The notes under the pieces were generated by a model. The model made no database searches and was not told the DNA's origin. It saw nothing but the letters and a program-made list of their open reading frames with translations. A stretch of DNA of 63,373 nt, taken from an uncultured Ruminococcus sp. (GTDB lineage: Bacteria; Bacillota; Clostridia; Oscillospirales; Ruminococcaceae). Below are positions 34,005 to 40,579 of the stretch, piece by piece. The position numbers were made by a program, and so were the translations under genes. The stretch is from the NCBI GenBank assembly GCA_945877315.1, contig CAMCRP010000012.1, positions 1 to 63,373 on the forward strand, in the 5' to 3' direction. The stretch's first letter is position 1. Every line of letters starts with the position of its first letter.

Positions 34005-34859
34005 ATGACAGCATTTGATTATATTATCAGTGGTTTGCCCGATGATTTCGTTTGCGAGGATTACAGCGATATGTACATGGTCGTCGGAAATATTACTGAT
34101 TGGCTTGGTAACAGAAGTGTTAAACTGCTGAACCGTTTAGTTCCCGAAGACAATAGTTATTTGGATCGAAGCGGGAACACCTGCTATATTTTCAGCAAGG
34201 AATATGCGGATAAGCTGAAAAGCATTGAGGTCACTTTTGATGAGAAAACGGAGGATTACAGCGGAACACGCAGACCCTACTATCAGCTGAGAGGAAAACC
34301 TGTCAGCGCTGAACAGGCGGTAGAATTTATCCGCAGGGCAGACTCAGCTTTCGCAGACTTTGAATATCCAAAGTCAGCACAGCCTTTTTATTTGATAAAT
34401 ATGTGCAGCGACGTGTTTTCGAATTCTTCATCAAACGGTTTGGTTCACCCGAACGGCATTGTAGGCATGAATGGAATAATGGGCAAATATCCTGATTTTT
34501 ATGAGCTTTTTGAAGAATTCGTAAGCATGGCAATGGAGTTTCCCTTTCTTGATTTTGTGGCTGCAGTTACATATTGGAATGAGATGCCCTCTTGGGAATG
34601 GGAAAAGCTGTCTGACGACAACTACGAAAAGCCGACATATTATCCCGATTTTACAGAATGTCTGGAGATAGGTGTGTGGGTGCATGACAGTAAGGCAGAG
34701 TTTTTATCTCCCAAAAATGCGGCGAAAAAGTATAAGGAATACGAAAAGCTTTACGGTGAAGCATACGGTAAGATATACTGCGATAAAAGAAACGGAGAGC
34801 CAAATCTTGCGGACTTTTTCGCAAAATGTCTTGAAGCAAACGGCATTATTGACGAGTAA
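34005..34859 (+). CDS. Unknown protein, paralog B
   Basis: The 284-aa tandem duplicate of the preceding gene. Identity is moderate over most of the length but becomes nearly complete at the DNA level in the last part: 33779-33881 and 34719-34821 differ at a single base over 103 bp. This uneven identity suggests recent gene conversion or a conserved constraint. GAGGGG precedes the ATG. The gene ends 28 bp before the PARG-like gene. Confidence 0.65.
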   Translation: MTAFDYIISGLPDDFVCEDYSDMYMVVGNITDWLGNRSVKLLNRLVPEDNSYLDRSGNTCYIFSKEYADKLKSIEVTFDEKTEDYSGTRRPYYQLRGKPVSAEQAVEFIRRADSAFADFEYPKSAQPFYLINMCSDVFSNSSSNGLVHPNGIVGMNGIMGKYPDFYELFEEFVSMAMEFPFLDFVAAVTYWNEMPSWEWEKLSDDNYEKPTYYPDFTECLEIGVWVHDSKAEFLSPKNAAKKYKEYEKLYGEAYGKIYCDKRNGEPNLADFFAKCLEANGIIDE

Positions 34860-34887
34860 TTGAAAAAATCAGAAAGAGGTTATGAAA

Positions 34888-35736
34888 ATGGGTTATGAAA
34901 ATTCAGCAGAGAAACGAATTGAAATTTTTGAAGATACCATGCAGCTTTGCAGGGAAAATCCTCGGCTTGCGGCTGCTGTAAAATATTCGCAGGAAAATAC
35001 GAAATTTTATGCAGCGGACGATTATCCCGAGGTCAATAAGGACGGAAAAAGCGGCAAAATTTCCGTGACAGCCGAGCGTACCTTGCAGGCGGCAAAACGT
35101 CTGACAGCAGAATATGCGGGCAAAAAAATTGCCGTGCTTAACTTTGCATCGGCGACTAATCCGGGCGGCGGTGTAACAAAGGGCAGCTCCGCACAGGAGG
35201 AGGCTCTCTGCCGCTGTTCGACACTCTATCCCTGTCTGCGTAAAAAGGAGCTTTATGAGCAGTATTACGGTATGCACAGAAATCTTGGTGATGTCAGATA
35301 TACAGACGCCTGCATATACACACCCGATGTTATTTCCCTGAAAAGCGACACGAACCTTCCCGAGGCTGTCCCCGAAAGCGGATGGTTTTCCGTGGACGTC
35401 ATTACCTGTGCGGCTCCCAATCTGCGCCCGAATCCGTATAATGCCATGAATCCCGGGCATGGAAAGGCGGCAAAGGTAACTCCCGCCGAGCTGCTGGCTA
35501 TCCACAAAAAGAGGGGGGCGCATATCCTTGATATTGCCACAGCAAACGGTGCAGATGTGCTTGTTCTCGGCGCATTCGGCTGCGGGGCTTTTCAAAATGA
35601 CCCGCAGATAGTGGCAAGGGCTTACAAGGAAATTCTCGCAGACAAGGCGAAAATGTTTGACGAGGTGGCATTTGCGGTGTACTGTCCGCCTAAGGATATG
35701 GGAAATTACAACACGTTCAAGAGAATTCTTCTATAA
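34888..35736 (+). CDS. Microbial-type poly(ADP-ribose) glycohydrolase-like macrodomain protein (TIGR02452 family)
   Basis: The 282-aa protein belongs to the bacterial PARG family, which has a macrodomain that removes ADP-ribose chains or caps. The signature GGG-x(6-8)-QEE is seen as NPGGGVTKGSSAQEEAL, with the second Glu as the predicted catalytic residue. NFASATNPGGG and LGAFGCGAFQNDP form the ADP-ribose pocket. The ATG at 34888 is eight bases from AGAGG, better than the ATG at 34882. It closes the cluster before a strong terminator. Partner ADP-ribosyltransferases are not obvious here; the unknown genes before it are candidates only by position. Confidence 0.88.
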   Translation: MGYENSAEKRIEIFEDTMQLCRENPRLAAAVKYSQENTKFYAADDYPEVNKDGKSGKISVTAERTLQAAKRLTAEYAGKKIAVLNFASATNPGGGVTKGSSAQEEALCRCSTLYPCLRKKELYEQYYGMHRNLGDVRYTDACIYTPDVISLKSDTNLPEAVPESGWFSVDVITCAAPNLRPNPYNAMNPGHGKAAKVTPAELLAIHKKRGAHILDIATANGADVLVLGAFGCGAFQNDPQIVARAYKEILADKAKMFDEVAFAVYCPPKDMGNYNTFKRILL

Positions 35737-35743
35737 AACAGTC

Positions 35744-35774
35744 GGCGGCTGAGCTACGGTTCAGCCGCCTTTTT
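35744..35774 (+). terminator. Terminator after the PARG-like gene
   Basis: A 9-bp GC-rich stem GGCGGCTGA/TCAGCCGCC with an 8-nt loop is followed by TTTTTA. It overlaps the 3' end of the convergent proline-rich gene. Confidence 0.88.
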
Positions 35775-36084
35775 ACAGCATTATATAAGCAAGTGCCAGA
35801 AGCAGCTTGGGGTCCGCTTTTTCTCTGTAAAGCATGTAAATAAGCGCCAGAAGCAGCAGATTTTCCGCAGATGAAAATATCTCCGCCGGTGGATTTGACG
35901 AAACGGGATAAACCGTCGGGGGTTTGGGCGGGGGAACGGCTTTCGGCTTTTCCTCGGGCTGCTTTGGGACATTCGGATTGTCAGGCTTGCGGCTTTCAAA
36001 GCGGGGCGGGGGCTGTGAATGGTTTTTTGTCGGTCTTGCGGGATAGGGCATATTCCGTCCCGACGGTCTGCGATTTTCGGGCAT
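35773..36084 (-). CDS. Small proline-rich protein with hydrophobic C-terminus
   Basis: The 103-aa product is not recognised as a named family. The first 65 residues are Pro-, Lys- and Arg-rich and likely disordered; the last 35 form two short hydrophobic helices (NLLLLALIYMLY and LLLALAYIML). The ATG at 36084 has GGAGG eight bases upstream. It follows the split gene by 14 bp. Similar proline-rich genes with a hydrophobic tail go together with the two neighbouring small genes in Oscillospiraceae as I recall, but this needs a search. A sporulation link is possible and not shown. Confidence 0.6.
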   Translation of the reverse strand: MPENRRPSGRNMPYPARPTKNHSQPPPRFESRKPDNPNVPKQPEEKPKAVPPPKPPTVYPVSSNPPAEIFSSAENLLLLALIYMLYREKADPKLLLALAYIML

Positions 36085-36098
36085 TTTCCCCACCTCCG

Positions 36099-36404
36099 TT
36101 ACAATGAAAGGTCATCAAGAAGCCCCTGCTCCTTCAAAGCCGAAAAAATAGCCAGCACCTTCAAAAGCTTGATGGCTTTTTCGGCTTTTTTCTGCTTCTG
36201 CTCGCTGAGATATGGCTTCAAGGCGGCAATAAGGGCGGTGTTTTTGTCGTCGGCACCTGCTCCCGAAACTGCGGACATCAGCTGCATCATTTTGGAAATG
36301 TCAAGCTCCCCCAAGGGAGGACTGCTGCTGTTTCCGCCGCCTGTCAGCCCCGAAAGCATCGAGGAAAGGTCGGGAACGCCGTCGGGAGGTCTTAACGCCA
36401 AAGG
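36099..36404 (-). pseudogene. C-terminal part of a small gene split by the integrated element
   Basis: This open frame has no usable start. Its only upstream initiator is a TTG inside the element at 36417-36419 with no ribosome site. The codons read PLALRPPDGVPDLSSML onwards and end in a helical block (ALKPYLSEQKQKKAEKAIKLL). Its N-terminal half lies 3 kb away at 39387-39524. Joining the two halves at the predicted crossover gives a single in-frame protein of about 144 aa. It should be treated as the 3' exon-like half of an interrupted gene and may become functional when the element excises. Confidence 0.75.
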
Positions 36405-36422
36405 GATATAGTTTTGCAAAAG
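36380..36422. other. Attachment site at the left end of the element
   Basis: Read on the minus strand this is the gene-proximal end: element arm GCAAAACTATATC, two central bases CC (36403-36404), then gene arm TTTGGCGTTAAGACCTCC. The gene arm is an imperfect mirror of the arm at the right end, and the element arm mirrors the right element arm. The recombinase stop codon is only about 20 bp away, as is usual for integrase genes and att sites. Confidence 0.6.
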
Positions 36423-37853
36423 TCAAAAAACAGGCAGATATTTTATCTGAATTGTCATATTTTCTCTGTCGAATACAATGCTTGAAATAATTGAACGCAG
36501 CAGCGTATTCTTCTCATTTTCCGAAACGCTGATGTCACTCAATCTGTCTATAATGTCCGAAAGCTTTGCCGCCGCTTTTTCGGCGACGTTCTCTTCTGCG
36601 GGCGGCGGAGCGGCATTTTCAAGCTCGGCTATCCTGTTATGTATCCTTGCTTTGTTCCGCTTGTATTCGTCAAGGCTGTCAATGCCTGCTTCAAATGCTT
36701 CTTTGACACGTTCCAGCTTTTTGTACTCCTTTTCGAGCAATATATCGTTGATATTATCGTTTTGCACATCATACCTTTTTATTATTTCAAATCTGAACTC
36801 GCAATTTTCAAGATCGCATTTCAGCTTTTCCAGAACGGCTTCATTCATTTTGGATATTGTAACACTGTGAGATACCTCGCATTGTCCCTTTGCGTATTTA
36901 TGGCATTGAAGCGATTTTCCCTTTACAGCCTGCACAAGGGTCGAACCGCAGGAGGAGCAGCGCACAATTCCACGAAGCATAAAATCGGCGTTATTCTGCT
37001 GAGCATTTCTGACATAACGCTTTTTGTTTTCACGCAGCTTGTCGTTTGCCGACAGATATAATTCATTGCTGATGATAGGTTCATGCTTACCGTCGACAAT
37101 AACAGTATCGGGGGATTGATGAAATCTGTCACCGTTCTCACGTCCATTGGGGCTGCGGCGCAGCTTTCCGATATATGTAGGATTGCAGAGAATATATTCA
37201 ACGGTACGATTTTCAAACTTGTTGCCCTTGACAGAACGTATTCCCATTTCATTGAGCTTCTTCGCAATTTTGCGGATACCTGTCCCCGAAACAAAATCCT
37301 CGAAAATCATTTTAACGACAGGAGCTGCATTTTCATCGGGAACAAAAACTCCGTTACCCATTTTATATCCGAAGGGCGGCTGCGAAACTACTCCTCCTCG
37401 GGAGAATTTCTCGTTCATTCCTCGCTTTACTTCCTCGGCAAGATTTATGGAATAGTATTCGTCCATTGCTTCGAGAAGTGCTTCGATAAGAATCGAGGTT
37501 TTGTCCTCGCCTATCTGCTCAGAGATGGACATAACATCTATCCCGCATTGCTTGCGAAGCATTGATTTGTAAACGATACTGTCCTCACGGCTGCGGGCAA
37601 ATCGGGAGAATTTCCAGACAAGTATTAAATCAAAGGGCTTTGGCTTGGTTTTTGCAAGCGAGATCATGTTCATAAACGATGGACGTTTTTCTGCCCTTCT
37701 TCCGCTGATGCCCTCGTCAATGAAGATAAATTCTTCGGGAATATTAATGTCGTTTCTTTCGGCATATTCCCTGATTTTTTTGAGCTGGCTGTCGGGAGAG
37801 TATTCAAGCTGGTCTTCCGTTGACACACGAATATATGCTGCGGCGGTTTTCAT
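36423..37853 (-). CDS. Large serine recombinase (SpoIVCA/phage integrase type)
   Basis: A 476-aa site-specific recombinase. The N-terminal resolvase domain starts MKTAAAYIRVSTEDQ, with the catalytic Ser at about residue 11 and the Arg motif WKFSRFARS. It is followed by the recombinase domain (about 160-270), a zinc ribbon with CSSCGSTL and a paired Cys further on (about 315-350), and a long coiled coil (about 360-440). This is the full architecture of large serine integrases. GGGGGAAGG lies upstream of the ATG. It is most likely responsible for insertion and possibly excision of this element. No recombination directionality factor is recognised. Confidence 0.95.
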   Translation of the reverse strand: MKTAAAYIRVSTEDQLEYSPDSQLKKIREYAERNDINIPEEFIFIDEGISGRRAEKRPSFMNMISLAKTKPKPFDLILVWKFSRFARSREDSIVYKSMLRKQCGIDVMSISEQIGEDKTSILIEALLEAMDEYYSINLAEEVKRGMNEKFSRGGVVSQPPFGYKMGNGVFVPDENAAPVVKMIFEDFVSGTGIRKIAKKLNEMGIRSVKGNKFENRTVEYILCNPTYIGKLRRSPNGRENGDRFHQSPDTVIVDGKHEPIISNELYLSANDKLRENKKRYVRNAQQNNADFMLRGIVRCSSCGSTLVQAVKGKSLQCHKYAKGQCEVSHSVTISKMNEAVLEKLKCDLENCEFRFEIIKRYDVQNDNINDILLEKEYKKLERVKEAFEAGIDSLDEYKRNKARIHNRIAELENAAPPPAEENVAEKAAAKLSDIIDRLSDISVSENEKNTLLRSIISSIVFDRENMTIQIKYLPVF

Positions 37854-38440
37854 ATTTGAAAAATCCTTCCCCCTTTTCTTTATTATGGTAAACGGCTTTG
37901 GTGTAATTTTGCTAAAGTAAAATGTCGTTTGCTATAATCATAATGTTGGGAAGATTTTTTTATGCCTTTTTATTAAGCGGATAATTTCTGATGCGGTTAG
38001 AAGGTGAATAGTCTCCGATGCAGACTGACATTTACAAAAATGGGCTGCTGCAGCCCCTATCGTTAGTCGGTATTATAGCCGAAATTCAGCAGTAAAATCG
38101 CAGCTGTCTGTCAGATATTTGTGAAGCTTTTTCTGTTTCCCCTCGTTTCGGTAATAAGAGAACGCTGAATAACTCACTAATTTCCATATTTTTCTAAGAG
38201 ATGCGCCTCAGACAAATAACACCCACGGATCGGTATTCTCTAATGTGCCGTTTTCTGACTGCTTTGGCGACACCTCATAAAAGATTATGTATGATTTATA
38301 TTGAATTATCAACGAAATGACGGAAATTTATTGTATAATATGCTGATTATATCACATACTTTTTGATTTTTTTAACTAAAATATTGCTTTTATCTACAAT
38401 AATATGAAATATTTGTAGTAGGTAGGTGTGTTCTTTTCTC
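37854..38440. other. Non-coding interval inside the element
   Basis: No reading frame with start and ribosome site is seen in this AT-rich stretch. A near-perfect palindrome GGGCTGC-T-GCAGCCC lies near 38042-38056. The base composition differs from the GC-richer flanks, in keeping with element DNA. Confidence 0.5.
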
Positions 38441-38465
38441 TTCGTTAAGCAAATAGCTTAACGAA
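38441..38465. terminator. Hairpin (TTCGTTAAG stem)
   Basis: A perfect 9-bp stem TTCGTTAAG/CTTAACGAA with a 7-nt loop, just before the truncated surface gene. No T-tract directly follows on the + strand, so it may be the remnant of a terminator or a protein-binding site. Confidence 0.4.
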
Positions 38466-38474
38466 GCATATTAG

Positions 38475-39020
38475 CAAAAAATATATGGATATACATACAT
38501 TTACGAAATAAAAAGTCGGGCAGAATATGAAAATAAAAATTGCGATAAGGATCCCGAGGAGAATCCGGATGAAACCCCCGACAATAAGCCCGACGAAACT
38601 CCCGAAAACAAGCCCGTAAACAAGCCTGTCACAAGCACAGGCAGTTCTTCGGGAACCACCACCGTTACCGTGACCCCGCTTAAAACAGTAACAGCATTCT
38701 TTAGTGTTACGGACGAAAACGGAAAGGCTATACCCGGTCTTTCGGTAGAGCTTCATTCAAGTCTGAAATACGGTACAACAGACGGCAGCGGTTCAGTTAA
38801 GTTCAACGCTGTTGAATTCGGACGTCACATTATTTACATCAATGATCCCGCAAGCGGTAAAAAGGTATCTAAGAAGTTTTCACTTACCGCAGGCGAAGAA
38901 CTGAATGTTACAGGTGACGTTATCACTGCGGTTGCAGGCGAAACCATTTGGGTCGAGTTAAGATTTGACGGCAAAAATATCAGTCTGCTTTCGGCAGGAG
39001 TAATACTAAACACCCATTAA
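38475..39020 (+). pseudogene. 5'-truncated surface protein fragment (Pro/Glu linker and SpaA-like or Cna-B-like domain)
   Basis: The frame is open from a stop at 38472 but has no ATG for the first 195 bases; the only candidates are a GTG at 38670 in the middle of the linker. It encodes a Pro/Glu/Asp/Lys repeat linker (units like KPDETPEN), a Ser/Gly/Thr stretch, and a beta-sandwich domain FFSVTDENGKAIPGLSVEL resembling prealbumin-like (SpaA/Cna B-type) adhesin domains. The 3' end is a normal stop. It is most likely the C-terminal remnant of an adhesin lost when the element formed. It lies on the opposite strand to the recombinase. Confidence 0.6.
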
Positions 39021-39088
39021 TCACGGGAATCTCTCGGCGTAAAAATCCATATATGCAAGATTTTTACGCCGATTTCTTCTCCGTGATT
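39019..39088 (+). other. Nested two-stem hairpin after the surface fragment
   Basis: An outer stem AATCACGG/CCGTGATT and an inner perfect 13-bp stem CGGCGTAAAAATC/GATTTTTACGCCG are separated by symmetric internal loops. It is immediately after the stop codon at 39020. The long double stem exceeds a simple terminator. It may be a transposon-end palindrome or an mRNA stability structure. Confidence 0.5.
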
Positions 39089-39091
39089 TAA

Positions 39092-39259
39092 ATGGTGTTT
39101 ATTATAAATGACATTGCCTCGGGGGCAGGAGCATTTGAGGAAAGCGAAGTTGTCAGCGGCGGCTTTATCGGTCTGATCTGCTCCAAGGGTATGATACTGT
39201 TTATCGTATCCGCAGCTGTTGTTATCTTCTTCATTTCCAAAAAGGCTAAAAGAAATTAA
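39092..39259 (+). CDS. Short membrane-anchor fragment (55 aa)
   Basis: A 55-codon frame with a membrane segment (MILFIVSAAVVIFFIS) followed by a basic tail KKAKRN, preceded by a polar region. This looks like the C-terminal anchor of a surface protein, but no LPxTG sorting motif is seen. It has no obvious ribosome site, so it may be a fragment of the same lost surface protein as 38475-39020, and translation is doubtful. Confidence 0.4.
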   Translation: MVFIINDIASGAGAFEESEVVSGGFIGLICSKGMILFIVSAAVVIFFISKKAKRN

Positions 39260-39334
39260 CGGCTGACAGAAACAGTGTCGGAGAAATGTGCGGTTCGGCG
39301 TTAATTCGGGCGGTGCATTTCGGTAAAAAAAGAA

Positions 39335-39368
39335 AACGCTGATCGGCTATGTCGGTCAGCGTTTTTTA
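39335..39368 (+). terminator. Terminator near the element's right end
   Basis: An 8-bp stem AACGCTGA/TCAGCGTT with a G/C-containing loop is followed by TTTTTTATAA. It would stop plus-strand transcription before the att site. Confidence 0.75.
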
Positions 39369-39374
39369 TAACAG

Positions 39375-39415
39375 TATATCGGTACACTATATCCTTTTGA
39401 AATTCGGAGGTCCCG
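39375..39415. other. Attachment site at the right end of the element
   Basis: Read on the minus strand this is gene arm GGACCTCCGAATTTCAAA, two central bases AG, then element arm GATATAGTGTACC. The arms mirror those at the left end: GTCGGGA/TCCCGAC at the outer gene side and ACTATATC/GATATAGT at the element side. The central two bases differ from the left end (CC), so the exact crossover is unproved. Confidence 0.55.
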
Positions 39416-39524
39416 ACTGAGAACTGTCCATGCCCGCAGAAAGCATTTCCGCCAGCTCGGAGATCTGCTTCATACTCTCCTCATCGGAAAGAATACTGCG
39501 TATCTTTTCACCCATATCCTCCAT
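39387..39524 (-). pseudogene. N-terminal part of the small gene split by the element
   Basis: A 45-codon frame starts at ATG 39524 with a GGGGGCGGG ribosome site and reads MEDMGEKIRSILSDEESMK, then an alpha-helical ISELAEMLSAGM and a Gln/Pro linker GPPNFK. It ends two codons into the element at TAG 39387-39389. This is the 5' half of the gene whose 3' half is at 36099-36404. Joined in frame at Lys-43 it continues PLALRPPDG. The N-terminal ILSDxEsMkqIxeLAemL motif is one I recall from small Clostridia proteins of unknown role. Confidence 0.75.
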
Positions 39525-39553
39525 TTTCCCGCCCCCTTTGACCGTTATGATAA

Positions 39554-39582
39554 CTGCGGGCGGGAAACCCCGCCCCTACAAT
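39554..39582. repeat. GC-rich dispersed repeat, copy 2
   Basis: Near-identical to 8400-8429 (CTGCGGGCGGGAAACCCCG then CCCCTACAAT), with one A fewer in the loop. It lies between the split gene and the 83-aa gene. Two copies in 63 kb indicate a genome-wide family. Confidence 0.6.
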
Positions 39583-39631
39583 TATTCGGTTTAGTTCAGT
39601 TTGCAAAAGCCCTTTGCTGTGGAGTATTAAC

Positions 39632-39883
39632 TCATTTTGCAAGCTTGCGATAAATCGCCTGCGCCTGGGGAGCGGACATTATCTGCTCTGCCAGCTTTGG
39701 ATTTTTAAGTATCTGGTTGAATTTTGCGGCGGCATCGGGCTTCATGCTTTTCAGTGCGCTGTCAAATTTGCCCTCGGAAAGCTCCTTTTCAAGCTGTTCG
39801 GGCGGGATCCCCAGCTTTGTGCCGAGAATGTGAAGCAATTCCCCGACTTTTTTGGGATCGGCATTGGCAATGTTGTTGTTCAT
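39632..39883 (-). CDS. Small helical protein of a conserved trio (83 aa)
   Basis: The 83-aa product, MNNNIANADPKKVGEL..., is a compact all-helical protein with a repeated KLGIPPEQLEKEL / MSAPQAQAIYRKL pattern. No domain is named. The ATG at 39883 has GGGGAG nine bases upstream. It is first in the minus-strand row of small genes, before the split gene and the proline-rich gene, with no other promoter seen. I recall similar trios in Oscillospiraceae, probably of shared but unknown role. Confidence 0.6.
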   Translation of the reverse strand: MNNNIANADPKKVGELLHILGTKLGIPPEQLEKELSEGKFDSALKSMKPDAAAKFNQILKNPKLAEQIMSAPQAQAIYRKLAK

Positions 39884-40084
39884 AAACAAAATCTCCCCAT
39901 TATTAATAAATAATTTACAGCATAATATATAATATGTTCTAAGAAAATTTTAAAATATGTGGTAACATAATATATTATGGCGGTAAATGTCAAATAGAAT
40001 ATCCCCCGAATAAAAACGGAGGATTGTTTCTTATCAATATAATATGCCGGGATATAAAAATTGTTCACGGAGGGAAATATTTTT

Positions 40085-40564
40085 ATGAAAATAATTGTTT
40101 TTTCCGATTCACACGGAAGCTATGCGGCAGTTCAGAGCATAATGGACAAAAACCCCGATGCGGATATGTACATTTTTCTGGGTGACGGCGAAAGTGAAGT
40201 TGAGAAAATGCTTGTGGATTACCCTGACAGAGATATTCGCTATGTCTGCGGAAACTGCGACCACGGCTCCTTTGCGCCCCCCTCACTGGTCATCGAAACG
40301 GAAAGCGGGGTAAATATTCTGGCGGTTCACGGGCATCGTCACGGCGTTAAGCTGGGGACGGATTACCTTTGTGATATGGCTATGGACAATGACTGTCAGA
40401 TAGCTCTTTACGGTCACACTCATTCACGCTACAACAGCTATGACAACGGCATTTATGTTATGTCCCCGGGAAGCTGTGCGCTGCCGAGAGATGGTCTGAA
40501 GCCGTCCTTCGGGCTGATCGACATATCTCCTGCGGGCATACTCACAAACGTTGCCGACCTGTAA
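40085..40564 (+). CDS. YfcE/MJ0936-family metallophosphoesterase
   Basis: A 159-aa calcineurin-like phosphodiesterase with all metal-binding motifs: FSDSHG, LGDGE, CGNCD, VHGHRHG and YGHTHS. Homologs hydrolyse phosphodiesters in vitro; the natural substrate is not established. GGAGGG lies ten bases before the ATG at 40085. It is 15 bp upstream of the SGNH lipoprotein gene. Confidence 0.9.
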   Translation: MKIIVFSDSHGSYAAVQSIMDKNPDADMYIFLGDGESEVEKMLVDYPDRDIRYVCGNCDHGSFAPPSLVIETESGVNILAVHGHRHGVKLGTDYLCDMAMDNDCQIALYGHTHSRYNSYDNGIYVMSPGSCALPRDGLKPSFGLIDISPAGILTNVADL

Positions 40565-40579
40565 GCGTGGGAATTTCCG

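Larger units (their letters stand above)
36405..39393. mobile_element. About 3 kb integrated element with a large serine recombinase
   Basis: The element is bounded by att-like sequences at 36380-36422 and 39375-39415. It encodes one large serine recombinase (36423-37853), 0.6 kb without genes, a 5'-truncated surface-protein fragment (38475-39020) and a short membrane-anchor fragment (39092-39259). No replication, conjugation or phage genes are seen. It is in a gene whose two halves remain intact outside it. It resembles the minimal end state of skin-like elements that interrupt sporulation genes, though the identity of the split gene is unknown. Confidence 0.7.

Noticed and set aside
36099-36419. 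A free-standing gene starting at TTG 36417-36419
   Set aside because: The TTG lies inside the element's att arm, has no ribosome site, and the codons after it continue a protein whose N-terminus is at 39524; it is better read as the 3' half of a split gene.
37854-38440. A hidden small gene inside the element
   Set aside because: Stop codons occur in all frames at short intervals and no start with a ribosome site was found.
38445-38756. Minus-strand frame opposite the surface fragment
   Set aside because: It is antisense to the Pro/Glu linker; its Gly/Phe/Ile-rich composition is a by-product of the repeats on the other strand.
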